Notes: generated from the letters alone by a model not told the origin. 17,521 bases of DNA from DATDXN01 sp035289305 (GCA_035289305.1 DATDXN010000025.1:1-17521); one strand, 5' to 3'; counted from the stretch's first letter, positions 1-9,057 are shown. Numbers and translations are program-made.

Positions 1-1
1 T

Positions 2-121
2 CAATGGTTGCAAAGTAAATTTTATGCTACACTTAAAGGAATGCGAATGGAGATACGGAAAGAAGAAAGAACAGTTGTGCAAAGAGCTTATAGTTTTACT
101 GAAAAAGTATCGTTTTGTTAG
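2..121 (+). CDS. C-terminal end of an upstream gene, possibly a GT2 glycosyltransferase
   Basis: An open frame enters from the left edge and runs 39 codons to a TAG. Its end is basic and helical (KGMRMEIRKEERTVVQ, then AYSFTEKV). GT2 membrane-associated glycosyltransferases often end in a similar basic tail with an RR..Q.. pattern after the last helix, and the genes downstream are glycosylation genes, so that is the best guess. Nothing catalytic is visible. The fragment could also be a chance open frame. It ends 58 nt before the next gene and reads in the same direction. Confidence 0.4.
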   Translation, partial: QWLQSKFYATLKGMRMEIRKEERTVVQRAYSFTEKVSFC

Positions 122-179
122 AATTTCCTAGTCTAGAGCCAAACATATTTATGAACTTAAGATCGTTTACCACGATATA

Positions 180-2399
180 ATGAATAAAAGAACATATTTT
201 ATATCTCTATTTTTATTGACCTTGCTGTACACTTGTTTATTTTTTGTTATGCGGTCAAAAATGCTTTTTACTCCGGACTTTGCTTTAAGTGATACGTATC
301 ATAGTGGCTCATCACTTAAATACTTATTGGCTCAAGCTCTCAAACAAGGGAGAATTCCTTTTTGGACAGATGCTCTTCAAGGTGGACATCCTTTTCTTGC
401 GGAATGGCAGACGGGAGGATTATACGGAATCAACTTGATAGTGTTCAAAATATTTTCTTTTACTGACGCCTATACTCTTCTTTTGATTATCAATTTTTTT
501 TTGCTCTCGCTCGGTTTTTTTTTGCTGTTGAAAGAATTTAAAATTTCCTCTTTTATATCCTTGTTAGTAAGTTTGAATTTTGCTTTTAACGGCGCTATTG
601 GTTTAAGATTAGTTCATTTCACTCTGATACAAACTTTTTCTCTTTGTCCGTTGTTATTTTATACAGCGCTCAAAGCTATAAAAACAGGAAAAAAAATATT
701 TTTCTTGCTTTTTCCGATTATTCTTTCTCAAATGATTTTTGCTGGTTTTGTCCAAATCGTATTTATGGTCATTATAGGATTATTATTATTTATGCTTTTT
801 TATTTGAGAATGGAGCATAAAAACAGCGTATATAAATGGCACCATGCTTATGGATTATTGTTCATCATGATCATGATTGGGATTGTATTGGCGTTGCCGC
901 AGATACTGCCGTCTTTGGAACTTGGCCGGCTCATTGCAAGAAATTTGCAATTAGACTATGCATTTATTACAGGACTTCCTTTTCAATGGAGAAATATAGT
1001 CAATTTTGTTTTGCCTTACGCGTTTGGCAACCCCAAATACGGTACCTATCCTCCATTTTCTTCAAACTGGGGGGTATTTTGGGAAAATACTCCTTATATA
1101 GGAATACTTTTTGTAACGATATCTATAGCATGTTTTTTACTGTTTATGCTAAAAAAACAATTAAAACAAAAAAAATTTGTTATCGCAAATGTCTTGACCG
1201 CTTTACTATTTCTTTTGCTTGTTTTAGGCAAAAATTCTCCATTATACGTCATTTTCAATTTCCCCCCCTTTAATTTTTTTAGAGTTCCGTCACGGTTTTT
1301 GCTTGTGGTTAATTTTTTTATTTTTTTCTCCTGTTCTTTCAGCTTAGACTTTGTATATAAAAAATATGGACGAATAGTAAAATGTATTGTGTTATTTTTT
1401 CTTGTCGCAAATTTCATAGATCTGCTAATTTTTACGCGAGATTATCATTTATTCATTCCTGCCCGCACATTTTTGAAAGCTCCGCGCCTGGCAGAAAAGA
1501 TAGACGCACGTAGTACTTATATGACTCTCGGACAGCCGCAATTATGGAATGGTGTTTTTTTAAAAAAAGGATGGGCGGAAGAAAAAGATATTTTGAAATA
1601 TCTTTTTTTCAAAAATTTTTTGCACCCAAACAGCAATCTTTTCTATGATAGAAAAACGTTTGATATTTACGTGGATGGTAAATTTGTGTTAAGAAGAGCT
1701 AATTATTTAAATTCTTTAATCGTTAACGGGATAACGGTTGATCAACGCAATACAATGACCGTTTCTAAAAAAGCAGAACAATTGCTACGGTTTTTGGACA
1801 TACGATATTTGATCGTTCCATGGAAGACAAATCAAAATAATTTAAAAGAAATAGATAAAATTTCTTATAGCGGCACTACAATATTTTTATACGAGATTGA
1901 CGGTTTTCGCGAAAAGTCGTCAATTTTTTATATACCCACTAAAATTAAAAAAATAAATTACGTTACTGATTTTGAAAATCTGCTACAGACAGATAATAAT
2001 TTTATAAACAATGCAGTGGTTGAAAACTCTCGTATAGCACAAAAATATAGTTCAAACGAAGTCAATTTTCAGGTTTTGGACTCAAAAACTGAAGAAGACT
2101 ATATAGAAATAAAGGGAATCGCAGAAAAAGAAGCTTTGATCGTTTTGAAAAAGAACTGGTATCCCGAATGGCGTCTTTATATTGACGGTTATAAAAATCC
2201 CATATATAAAACTAACTTAATTCATATGGGATTTATCTTCCCGAAAGGAGAACATGTCGTTAAGTTGAAATATAAAAATTCTTTATTAAAGATAGGGCTT
2301 TTGATTTCCAGCAGTGTTTTTTTAATATACTGTTTTATCATAATGGACTTATCTTATATCGTTCCTTTTATAAGCCATAAGAAAAGATTGCATAGTTAA
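180..2399 (+). CDS. YfhO-family multi-spanning membrane protein (GT-C-like), copy 1
   Basis: This 739-residue protein has an N-terminal membrane anchor (residues 5-24), a loop with SDTYH and the family block IPFWTDALQGGHPF (about residues 60-75), and many hydrophobic segments to about residue 430. A soluble domain follows, and the C-terminal YfhO signature WYPEW....DG lies at residues 660-670, followed by a last helix. YfhO proteins are GT-C-type membrane glycosyltransferases; Bacillus YfhO acts in lipoteichoic-acid glycosylation, transferring sugars from lipid-linked donors on the outer face. The substrate here is unknown. The signature has E in place of the usual G (YPEW against YPGW), which copy 2 at 4780-6957 retains. 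The ATG at 180 is needed for the first helix. No Shine-Dalgarno is seen. The stop overlaps the stop of the convergent glycosyltransferase by 3 nt. Confidence 0.9.
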   Translation: MNKRTYFISLFLLTLLYTCLFFVMRSKMLFTPDFALSDTYHSGSSLKYLLAQALKQGRIPFWTDALQGGHPFLAEWQTGGLYGINLIVFKIFSFTDAYTLLLIINFFLLSLGFFLLLKEFKISSFISLLVSLNFAFNGAIGLRLVHFTLIQTFSLCPLLFYTALKAIKTGKKIFFLLFPIILSQMIFAGFVQIVFMVIIGLLLFMLFYLRMEHKNSVYKWHHAYGLLFIMIMIGIVLALPQILPSLELGRLIARNLQLDYAFITGLPFQWRNIVNFVLPYAFGNPKYGTYPPFSSNWGVFWENTPYIGILFVTISIACFLLFMLKKQLKQKKFVIANVLTALLFLLLVLGKNSPLYVIFNFPPFNFFRVPSRFLLVVNFFIFFSCSFSLDFVYKKYGRIVKCIVLFFLVANFIDLLIFTRDYHLFIPARTFLKAPRLAEKIDARSTYMTLGQPQLWNGVFLKKGWAEEKDILKYLFFKNFLHPNSNLFYDRKTFDIYVDGKFVLRRANYLNSLIVNGITVDQRNTMTVSKKAEQLLRFLDIRYLIVPWKTNQNNLKEIDKISYSGTTIFLYEIDGFREKSSIFYIPTKIKKINYVTDFENLLQTDNNFINNAVVENSRIAQKYSSNEVNFQVLDSKTEEDYIEIKGIAEKEALIVLKKNWYPEWRLYIDGYKNPIYKTNLIHMGFIFPKGEHVVKLKYKNSLLKIGLLISSSVFLIYCFIIMDLSYIVPFISHKKRLHS

Positions 2400-3328
2400 A
2401 TAATAAAACAACTAATTCTTTCTCCGTGCGTAAGCACGAGGGAAGGAATAATTTTTTTAAATAAATTTAATAAAAGGACAGAAATAAATCTAAAGAAAAT
2501 TGCTCCATATACTAAATAACTTACGACAAAAAAGCGTTTTTTTGAGAGGTGTTTTTTATAATATAAAAACATTGCTAGATGGAAAAGCCAAATGGGGCGT
2601 ATTTTTGCCTTTTTAGTGGTAGCTCCATGATGATGTTGTACTTTTAGATGAGGATAGTAGATTATCTTCCAGTTGTTTTGTTTTGCTCTATAGCAGTAAT
2701 CAATATCTTCTCCATAAATGAAAAAATTTTCATCAAGGAAACCAATAGTATGAATAACTTTTCTTCTTATTAGCATAAAAGCCCCCATAACACAATCTAT
2801 TTCATGAATTTTATCTTCATCAAGGAAAGTCAAATAATAATTCCCAAATATTTTATTTTTTGAAAACAGAAAAGCAAGTCCAATTGTCTGAAAAAAAATA
2901 TTGAGTAAACCAGGAAATGCTCTTTTACACGGCAAATCTAATTTGCCATCCATCTTTATAATTTTGCATCCAAGTATTCCTATTTTTCGATGGACATCCA
3001 TATAGCCAAGAAGGGAATCCAATTGTGCATCGTGAGGGAATATAATATCTGAATTTAAATGGAGAATATATCTTCCTTTTGCTTTTCTTGTTCCAATATT
3101 ATAACTTTTGCTATATCCGAGATTTGCACGGTTTCTTATCGTAATTACTTGTGGAAAGCCTGCACGAACCATCTTGATAGAGTTGTCTTGAGAACAATCA
3201 TCTACTACAATTATCTCGAAAGTAATTTTTGTTCGTAGGCGGAAAATCGACGCAAGGTTTTTTTTTAGGAGTTCTTTTGTGTTATAATTACTAATTACTA
3301 TTGTAAGGTCTATATCATGAGTTGACAT
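2396..3328 (-). CDS. GT2-family glycosyltransferase (rhamnosyltransferase-like)
   Basis: The 310-residue protein is a GT-A fold enzyme. It starts with the nucleotide-binding strand LTIVISNYNT (residues 8-17) and has VVDDCSQDNS at 41-50. The metal/UDP motif appears as LNSD at 91-94 in place of the common DxD. The acceptor-side motif GEDIDYCYR is at 206-214, with an H-rich strand (QHHHG) at 231-235. A hydrophobic C-terminal part (about 263-295) suggests membrane association. These features match the WbbL/RfbF-like branch that adds sugars to lipid-linked glycans on the cytoplasmic face. It stands alone on the minus strand between two plus-strand glycosylation genes, with its promoter expected in the 122-bp divergent gap. 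Its last codons also encode the other strand's terminator. The sugar and acceptor cannot be read from sequence. Confidence 0.93.
   Translation of the reverse strand: MSTHDIDLTIVISNYNTKELLKKNLASIFRLRTKITFEIIVVDDCSQDNSIKMVRAGFPQVITIRNRANLGYSKSYNIGTRKAKGRYILHLNSDIIFPHDAQLDSLLGYMDVHRKIGILGCKIIKMDGKLDLPCKRAFPGLLNIFFQTIGLAFLFSKNKIFGNYYLTFLDEDKIHEIDCVMGAFMLIRRKVIHTIGFLDENFFIYGEDIDYCYRAKQNNWKIIYYPHLKVQHHHGATTKKAKIRPIWLFHLAMFLYYKKHLSKKRFFVVSYLVYGAIFFRFISVLLLNLFKKIIPSLVLTHGERISCFII
2415..2458 (+). terminator. Intrinsic terminator for YfhO copy 1, inside the opposing gene
   Basis: The left arm at 2415-2429 pairs with 2434-2449 around a GTAA loop (a GNRA tetraloop closed by C-G). The stem has about 15 pairs, including two G.U wobbles and one bulged A at 2439. 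It is followed by AATTTTTTT at 2450-2458. The wobbles pair only in plus-strand RNA, so it stops transcription coming from the gene at 180-2399, 16 nt after that gene's stop. It lies inside the 3' coding end of the minus-strand glycosyltransferase. Confidence 0.75.
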
Positions 3329-3354
3329 ATTTGTATATCTTACTGTTATGTTGC

Positions 3355-3383
3355 TTGTTAAAGGGAAATGTAGATATTATAAT
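3355..3383 (+). promoter_or_regulatory. Candidate sigma70-type promoter for the methyltransferase-YfhO operon
   Basis: TTGTTA at 3355-3360 and TATAAT at 3378-3383 are separated by exactly 17 bp. They lie in the divergent gap 3329-3450 and predict a leader of about 60 nt before the ATG at 3451. The gap is very AT-rich, so a chance match is possible. No equally good minus-strand promoter for the glycosyltransferase was found, and I see nothing else in the gap. Confidence 0.5.
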
Positions 3384-3450
3384 ACCATATTATCTTGATA
3401 TTATTATGTTTATAAATATCGTTAAATAAATAAATTTCATCAATGTCTAT

Positions 3451-4149
3451 ATGTGTAATATGGATTGTTTTAGATGGGTTGCAAAAAACTTATCAGAAAA
3501 AGAAATAAAAGGCAAAAAAATAATTGAAGTTGGTTCCTATGATGTAAATGGAAGTCTCCGATATATTATTGAATTGCTAAAGCCAAAAGAATATATTGGC
3601 GTTGATATTGAGAGAGGATCGGGTGTCGACATTATTTGCTCTGCTGAAAAATTGATTGAAAGATTTGGGAAGAATAGTTTTGATGTGGTTATATCAACAT
3701 GCGTGCTTGAACACGTGCGAGACTGGAAAACATCTGTTTCTAATATTAAAAATGTTTGCAGAGAAAACGGAGTTATCATCATTATCGTTCCTTCTCAATG
3801 GGGTTTCCACCCATATCCGCAGGACTACTGGAGGTTTTCTAGGAAAGATATGCAGAAAATTTTTCAGGATTGCGATATTCAAGAATTAGACGAAGATATT
3901 AATGTACCATCTTTAGTGTATGCAAAGTTTGTTAAACCAAGAAAATTTGTTGAAAAAGATTTATCTCTTTTTGCTTTATACTCTATAATTACAAATAGAA
4001 AAATTAAGACATTAACTGACAAGGATTTCTATAATTTTCATTATAGATTTTTAACATTAAGGCATAAAATAATGAAATTAATTCTAAAGCTAGGAATATT
4101 TTTGTTTAGAATTGATCGATTGAGTAATAATATCAATGCAGTTGAATGA
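3451..4149 (+). CDS. Class I SAM-dependent methyltransferase 1
   Basis: The 232-residue protein has a Rossmann methyltransferase core. Motif I is IIEVGSYDVNGS (residues 24-35), the ribose-binding acidic strand is YIGVDIERG (48-56), and the post-motif is FDVVISTCVLEHVRDW (77-92). GFHPYPQDYWRFS (118-130) follows, a segment typical of methyltransferases encoded in glycan clusters. This supports small-molecule or sugar methylation rather than RNA or DNA methylation, but the substrate is not known. It is the first gene of a three-gene operon and overlaps the next gene by 14 nt. No Shine-Dalgarno precedes the ATG; a second in-frame ATG lies three codons later. The basic C-terminal tail (about 185-225) is not assigned. 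Confidence 0.88.
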   Translation: MCNMDCFRWVAKNLSEKEIKGKKIIEVGSYDVNGSLRYIIELLKPKEYIGVDIERGSGVDIICSAEKLIERFGKNSFDVVISTCVLEHVRDWKTSVSNIKNVCRENGVIIIIVPSQWGFHPYPQDYWRFSRKDMQKIFQDCDIQELDEDINVPSLVYAKFVKPRKFVEKDLSLFALYSIITNRKIKTLTDKDFYNFHYRFLTLRHKIMKLILKLGIFLFRIDRLSNNINAVE

Positions 4150-4783
4150 TATGCTATTTCCTTACAATGATAATTATTACCAGAAAATGTATATTAATCC
4201 GATTCTGATGAAGTTGCGCATAGCAAAAATATATTATTTGTGGACAGCTTTTTTCTGTCTCATAAGATCATCAGGTGTTAAAAAGGATGAGAAAGTCTTA
4301 GACTTCGGCTGTGGTATCGGGAATCTGGTATGGGCATTAAGAAAGTTGGGTTTTGATGCAATGGGAGTTGATTCTTCAAAAAGCGCCAAAAAATATTGCA
4401 GGGTCCCGGAACACTGTTGCTATATTCAAACCGATAAGCTTCCATACAAAGATTCTACTTTCGGTTTGGTTTACTCCAATGAAGTGTTAGAACATATTCC
4501 TAGATCTCGACTAGATTCATATATTAAAGAATTATATCGAGTAAGCAAGGGAGCTATGATTCACATGATATGCGTCAAAGAAAGAGGTGAAATTGTCAAG
4601 CAAGACAAGACTCATGAAATTATAGAGAGTGAAAAATGGTGGGAAAACAAATTTAAATCGCTCAGCTTTAAAGTAAAAAAGGGCAATTTATTTTACTTTT
4701 TCCCAAACATTTTCTCAGGTAAACTGAAGCTTTCGGGCATAAAGAGCGGCTATTTCTATATATACAAAAGAAAGAAAAAATGA
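4136..4783 (+). CDS. Class I SAM-dependent methyltransferase 2 (Methyltransf_11-like)
   Basis: The 215-residue protein shows motif I VLDFGCGIGNL (residues 54-64), acidic strand MGVDSS (76-81) and NEVLEHIP (115-122). A late TH.......WW motif (159-169) is common in methyltransferases of polysaccharide clusters. It is not a close duplicate of the preceding methyltransferase: motif I and the C-terminal halves differ. It probably methylates a sugar or lipid-linked intermediate; the target is unknown. The chosen ATG overlaps the previous gene by 14 nt. An in-frame ATG at 4151, just after the previous stop, is a realistic alternative giving 210 residues. The last codon and the start of the next gene share ATGA, which implies translational coupling. 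Confidence 0.88.
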   Translation: MQLNDMLFPYNDNYYQKMYINPILMKLRIAKIYYLWTAFFCLIRSSGVKKDEKVLDFGCGIGNLVWALRKLGFDAMGVDSSKSAKKYCRVPEHCCYIQTDKLPYKDSTFGLVYSNEVLEHIPRSRLDSYIKELYRVSKGAMIHMICVKERGEIVKQDKTHEIIESEKWWENKFKSLSFKVKKGNLFYFFPNIFSGKLKLSGIKSGYFYIYKRKKK

Positions 4784-6957
4784 AGATTGTTTTCAAACTT
4801 CTAAAATTTTATCCGTATATAATACTATTTCTAGTTGTTTTGCTTTATTTTTCTCGTCTTTTTTATCCTCAATTGAAAATTTTTATAATTCCTGATATTG
4901 GTCAAAGTGATTTACTGCATGGTTATTATCCTATAAGATATTTGCTTTCTGCATCGTTGGAAAAAAATGAATTTCCTCTATGGACACCGCTTATGGCAAA
5001 TGGATATCCTATATTTGCAGATGGACAGTTAGGTTTGTTTGCTTTACCTAATCTTATTTTGTTTAAATTCCTGCCCTTTTTCTGGGCGATTAACATTTCA
5101 TATGTTTTGATTTTTTTCACAATAGGAATAGGAACCCTTTTATACGCAAGGAAAATTGGTATGAGGCGCTCACTTGCACTTTTTTCAGCTCTCGCATTTA
5201 CGTTTGCAGGGTTTAACATTAATCAAATATCACATATAAGTCTTCTACAAACAATCTCTTTCTTCCCACTGGAATTTTATCTCTTAGAAAAATTGTTAAA
5301 AAAGACAACAGCAAATACTGTTTTTTTACTTGCAATTGTTGGGTCGCAACAGATATTAAGTGGCAATCAACAGATGACTATATATAGTATCTTCAGCCTT
5401 TTTTTGTATATGGCACTTACATCCTTGTTAAAACAAAAACTGGAAATTAAAAAGGTGTTTTTCATTTTAGTCGCGCTATTTTTCTCTCTCATGCTTTCCG
5501 CTATATTACTGTTTCCTTCTTATGAATTATTTAGAGTTTCTGAACAGTCTTCAGGTTCTTCGCTCGGTCTTTTTAAGCTCTATCCTTATCCTTTTAAGCA
5601 TCTACTCAATTTTGTTTCCCCCTTTTATTTTGGTAGTCCAAAACTAGGCACGTATCCTTTACCTAAGGATGATTGGGGTATCTTTTGGGAAAATAACGGA
5701 TATATGGGATTGATTCCTCTATTTTCACTTTTGCTGGTTTTCTTTTATAGAAATAAAAAAATTATCACTTTTTTGACATTGCTTTTTTTTGGTATTCTAT
5801 TGATACTTGGGAAATATAGTCCTCTTCGTTTTACCTTTGAGTTCGTCCCACTTGTTTACTTCAGGGTTCCTTCACGATTTCTGTTTTTAGTAAATTTCTC
5901 TGTTGCAATTTTATCTGGGTTACTTCTTCAGGAGTTTATGATCAAGAAAAAAATAAAAAACACGCAAGCAAATATTATAGTTTTTTTTCTCATTGTTTTT
6001 CATATAGTGAATATTTTTTACTATTTCTATGACTACTATCCTGTCGACCGGCCTGATAGATGGTTTAAGAATACGGAGATTACTCGTTTTTTAAAAAAAG
6101 ATACCTCCCATTTTCGGATATACACATTGGAAAATTTTGACGATTGGAATACAATTGAGTTAAAAAATGGGTGGATGCAGTATCATAAATATCTACCTTT
6201 TCAAGAGGGTTTATTTCTTGAATCAAATTTTTATCACGGATTGCCTAAAGCAAATAACGTCGCGAATCTTTTAACTCGAAGAGCCAGCTTCTTTAATACT
6301 TTCATTGATTTTTTTTTAAATACGGAAGAGCACGGTAAAGAAATGGAGATAATGGTTAAAAACCATTCAGCAAAATTATTGGGTTCAAATGCAGTTAAAT
6401 ATTTTCTTGTCCCCAAAAAAAATAGTATTGCTGATATGAGGATGGCAAAGGAATTCGATAATTATTCTCTATATTATAATCCCTATTTTATCGAAAGGGC
6501 ATATGTCGCATACGATTTCGAAAAAACAGAAAATATTTACGATATCTCTTCATATATTCGATCAGATAGCTTTAATCCAAAAACTAAAGTAATAATAGAA
6601 AATGAGATAAATTATCAACCAAAAGAAAAATGTGAAAAAAAATCTTGCTCGTATTCAGTTAATTGGATAAAAAACACACCTCATGACATAAGAATGGATG
6701 TTTACTCAAATGAAGAAGGTATACTTGTGCTCTCTGACACTTATTATCCTGGTTGGAAAGTGTTTCTTGACGGGAAAAGAACAGAATATTTTCCGGTAAA
6801 CATTGATCAGAGAGGAATATTGTTATCTAAAGGGAAACATACGATAAAATATATCTACAAACCTTTGAGTTTTACCGTTGGATTTTCAATTTCAGTGTTT
6901 GCGTACGGGTCATTATTCATTTTTGCAATGAGGAGGATTTTTATTCGAAAAAAATAA
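4780..6957 (+). CDS. YfhO-family multi-spanning membrane protein (GT-C-like), copy 2
   Basis: The 725-residue protein is a paralog of the one at 180-2399 and closer to the family consensus. It has an N-terminal helix, then DIGQSDLLHGYYPIRY and FPLWTPLMANGYPIFADG in the first outside loop (about residues 38-85). Many membrane helices run to about residue 425, followed by a soluble region. The C-terminal signature DTYYPGW....DG is at 653-665 with KGKHTIKY before the last helix. The family is thought to transfer sugars from polyprenyl-phosphate donors on the outer face. It starts inside the stop of methyltransferase 2 (ATGA overlap), so the methyltransferases and this transferase are likely made together. 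It ends 15 bp from the convergent DUF2723 gene, with no clear terminator between. The substrate is unknown. Confidence 0.92.
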   Translation: MKIVFKLLKFYPYIILFLVVLLYFSRLFYPQLKIFIIPDIGQSDLLHGYYPIRYLLSASLEKNEFPLWTPLMANGYPIFADGQLGLFALPNLILFKFLPFFWAINISYVLIFFTIGIGTLLYARKIGMRRSLALFSALAFTFAGFNINQISHISLLQTISFFPLEFYLLEKLLKKTTANTVFLLAIVGSQQILSGNQQMTIYSIFSLFLYMALTSLLKQKLEIKKVFFILVALFFSLMLSAILLFPSYELFRVSEQSSGSSLGLFKLYPYPFKHLLNFVSPFYFGSPKLGTYPLPKDDWGIFWENNGYMGLIPLFSLLLVFFYRNKKIITFLTLLFFGILLILGKYSPLRFTFEFVPLVYFRVPSRFLFLVNFSVAILSGLLLQEFMIKKKIKNTQANIIVFFLIVFHIVNIFYYFYDYYPVDRPDRWFKNTEITRFLKKDTSHFRIYTLENFDDWNTIELKNGWMQYHKYLPFQEGLFLESNFYHGLPKANNVANLLTRRASFFNTFIDFFLNTEEHGKEMEIMVKNHSAKLLGSNAVKYFLVPKKNSIADMRMAKEFDNYSLYYNPYFIERAYVAYDFEKTENIYDISSYIRSDSFNPKTKVIIENEINYQPKEKCEKKSCSYSVNWIKNTPHDIRMDVYSNEEGILVLSDTYYPGWKVFLDGKRTEYFPVNIDQRGILLSKGKHTIKYIYKPLSFTVGFSISVFAYGSLFIFAMRRIFIRKK

Positions 6958-6972
6958 GTGAAAAGTGGTTAT

Positions 6973-9030
6973 CTATAATTTCTGAATGGGCTGGAGAAGT
7001 GATTTTTCAAGTTTTTCGATTTTTTCTTTTATCCTTCGTGTTTCTTTTTCAGTTTTATAACATTTTTCTGCAATTGTTTGAAGTTCCTGCATATATAACA
7101 AAGTCGGCGATCTAGCTAGAGAAATAGCTTTATCCATTGCTTTTTCCGCATCTATGCATTTATTTATTTTGCGATTGTATACGGAAAGAAGGAAATAATT
7201 ATAATCTTTATTGGAATTTAAAAATATCGCTTCGTTGATATGAGATAAAGTCTTTTCCAGCGATGTATCAATCAATAGATAATAATACGCGGTTTGCTGA
7301 TGCGAGCTAAGATAAAAATTAATAATATCCGCGGTAAAAAAGTTTTGGAATTTGGGATTGTTGTTTTCCAGATCTTTTTTCATCTTGTTATAATAGGATT
7401 TTTTCCAGAATTCATCTATATTTTTCTGGTATTTGTCGTTTTTTACATCGCTCTTTTTTACAAGCTTGAAAAGAAGTCCTTGCGGAATCCATACATATTC
7501 TTCAAAGCCTTGTAAAGGATATTGCAGATCGCTATATATTGAAAATTGATTGATATTTGGTTTAATTACGTGTATTTCTAAATCAAACTCCTCCTTTTTG
7601 GAAAAATTAGCTACTTTTACTTGTGGATAATGAACTCCCATGATAGATCGATAATTGTCGACAAAGGTAAATTTTGGGGGGTGTATTAGAATTTTATTTT
7701 TTCCACGATTGCGATTTGTATGATAGATATATTGCGTGTTGAAAATGATAGTATCTGCGCCAAGCAAAATGATTGATTTATCGTCTGCGCTCTGTAGGGC
7801 ATCCTGCGCAAAATTCTCCGCAGTACGGTCATTTTTCAAGCTATATATGATAGGAAAATTTACCATAAAAAGTCTCACTGGATAGATGAAAAAGAACATG
7901 ATAACTAAACTATGTGTTAGTTTCTTCAGGAAGTCTTTCTGTATGCCGCGACTAATGATATGGCGTACAAATAGCGTATAAAGTCCCAGTATGCCAAAAT
8001 AGATAAGGAAGGCGAAGAAGATATAGTAAATCAGCAAAAAAGTTTCAATCGTTGCGAAAATGATGTCTGACTTTAGTGGAAAATTTGCGTAAAAAAAGAA
8101 AAAAGGCCCATAGAGAACAATATTTATAAAAATAGCATTGCGGATGAATTTTTCTCGTTTTTCTTTCATCAACAGGCTAAAAATCAAGCCTATTGTTGCT
8201 AAAATTAGGCCGACGATCATAAAATCATTGGAGGTAAAAATCAAGAGGTTTTTCAGTTGCAGAAAACGGTGAGAGGCAATATTATCAATAAAAGGGCCAG
8301 GAACAAACGTGCCATATCCTTTTTTCAAAAATAGCTCAAGAAACCCAGAAATAGTTGTAGCATTTCCCCACATTACTTCTGACTTGAAATAATATGCCGC
8401 AGCGTCATATATAAGTGGGAGAAGACCTAAGAAACAGAATAAAGTTGCATATACATAATTTTTTCTTTTGAGATGTACATCTTTTCTTCGTTTAAAAATG
8501 AGATATGCGATTGATGGAATAACTAAAACAAAGGTATAGTGATGTGTGAGGCCAATTCCGATGAGAAACACTATAAAATAGAGATATTTTTTTTTGAGGG
8601 TTTTATAAAAACGTATGCCAAGATAAAAAAGAAGCAAAATGATAAGGCCGTTAAGAGGAAGTACTTCAATAACACTGCTGTAAAGCCATATAATGTAATT
8701 AAAACTCATGATAAGAAGAGCAGTGATGACTATAAAGGGGTTAAAGTATTTTTTTGGCGTACATTCTTTCACGATGAAAAAAAACACGATGATTGCGCCG
8801 ATAGTTGAAAAAGTGGATATGAGAATTATTTTTCCGACAGGCGTCAGAGGAATAGGCAAGGCATTGAATAGAATTCCAAGCATAGTATAGAATGGGTAAC
8901 CGGGAGGATGTGGGATGCCTTTGGTGATAATAGCAGATACCAGATCTCCTGCATCTCCGCCAAATATAGTATTAGAGAACGTATAGATATATATGAGCAA
9001 GATTGAAAAGACAGAGATAGCAACAATCAT
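6973..9030 (-). CDS. DUF2723 membrane protein (protein O-mannosyltransferase-like) with helical C-terminal repeats
   Basis: With the ATG at 9030 the protein has 685 residues. After the first helix come the family motifs FGGDAGDLV and HPPGYPFY (about 30 residues into the protein), which match DUF2723 (PF11028), the family of TMEM260-type protein O-mannosyltransferases. The GGDAGD acidic pair is the likely catalytic site of this GT-C fold. About ten hydrophobic helices follow, then a soluble domain from roughly residue 405. The last ~90 residues are alpha-helical and TPR-like, ending in a charged coiled stretch (KEKIEKLEKSL). A TTG start at 9060 would add ten residues but lies in the T-tract of the pilin terminator, so ATG is preferred. 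A TATACT at 9049-9054 could be its -10, but no -35 is seen. It sits directly downstream of the pilin gene, which makes pilin a possible acceptor (inference). Confidence 0.88.
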   Translation of the reverse strand: MIVAISVFSILLIYIYTFSNTIFGGDAGDLVSAIITKGIPHPPGYPFYTMLGILFNALPIPLTPVGKIILISTFSTIGAIIVFFFIVKECTPKKYFNPFIVITALLIMSFNYIIWLYSSVIEVLPLNGLIILLLFYLGIRFYKTLKKKYLYFIVFLIGIGLTHHYTFVLVIPSIAYLIFKRRKDVHLKRKNYVYATLFCFLGLLPLIYDAAAYYFKSEVMWGNATTISGFLELFLKKGYGTFVPGPFIDNIASHRFLQLKNLLIFTSNDFMIVGLILATIGLIFSLLMKEKREKFIRNAIFINIVLYGPFFFFYANFPLKSDIIFATIETFLLIYYIFFAFLIYFGILGLYTLFVRHIISRGIQKDFLKKLTHSLVIMFFFIYPVRLFMVNFPIIYSLKNDRTAENFAQDALQSADDKSIILLGADTIIFNTQYIYHTNRNRGKNKILIHPPKFTFVDNYRSIMGVHYPQVKVANFSKKEEFDLEIHVIKPNINQFSIYSDLQYPLQGFEEYVWIPQGLLFKLVKKSDVKNDKYQKNIDEFWKKSYYNKMKKDLENNNPKFQNFFTADIINFYLSSHQQTAYYYLLIDTSLEKTLSHINEAIFLNSNKDYNYFLLSVYNRKINKCIDAEKAMDKAISLARSPTLLYMQELQTIAEKCYKTEKETRRIKEKIEKLEKSLLQPIQKL

Positions 9031-9057
9031 AGTGAAATATGAAAGTAAAGTATACCA

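Noticed and set aside
176..181. TATAAT touching the start codon of YfhO copy 1
   Set aside because: As a -10 it would start transcription after the ATG and remove the first helix; no matching -35 is present.
6958..6972. Terminator in the 15-bp gap between YfhO copy 2 and the DUF2723 gene
   Set aside because: Repeated GATTTTTC-like words occur nearby in the coding end, but no stem followed by a T-tract could be built for either strand.
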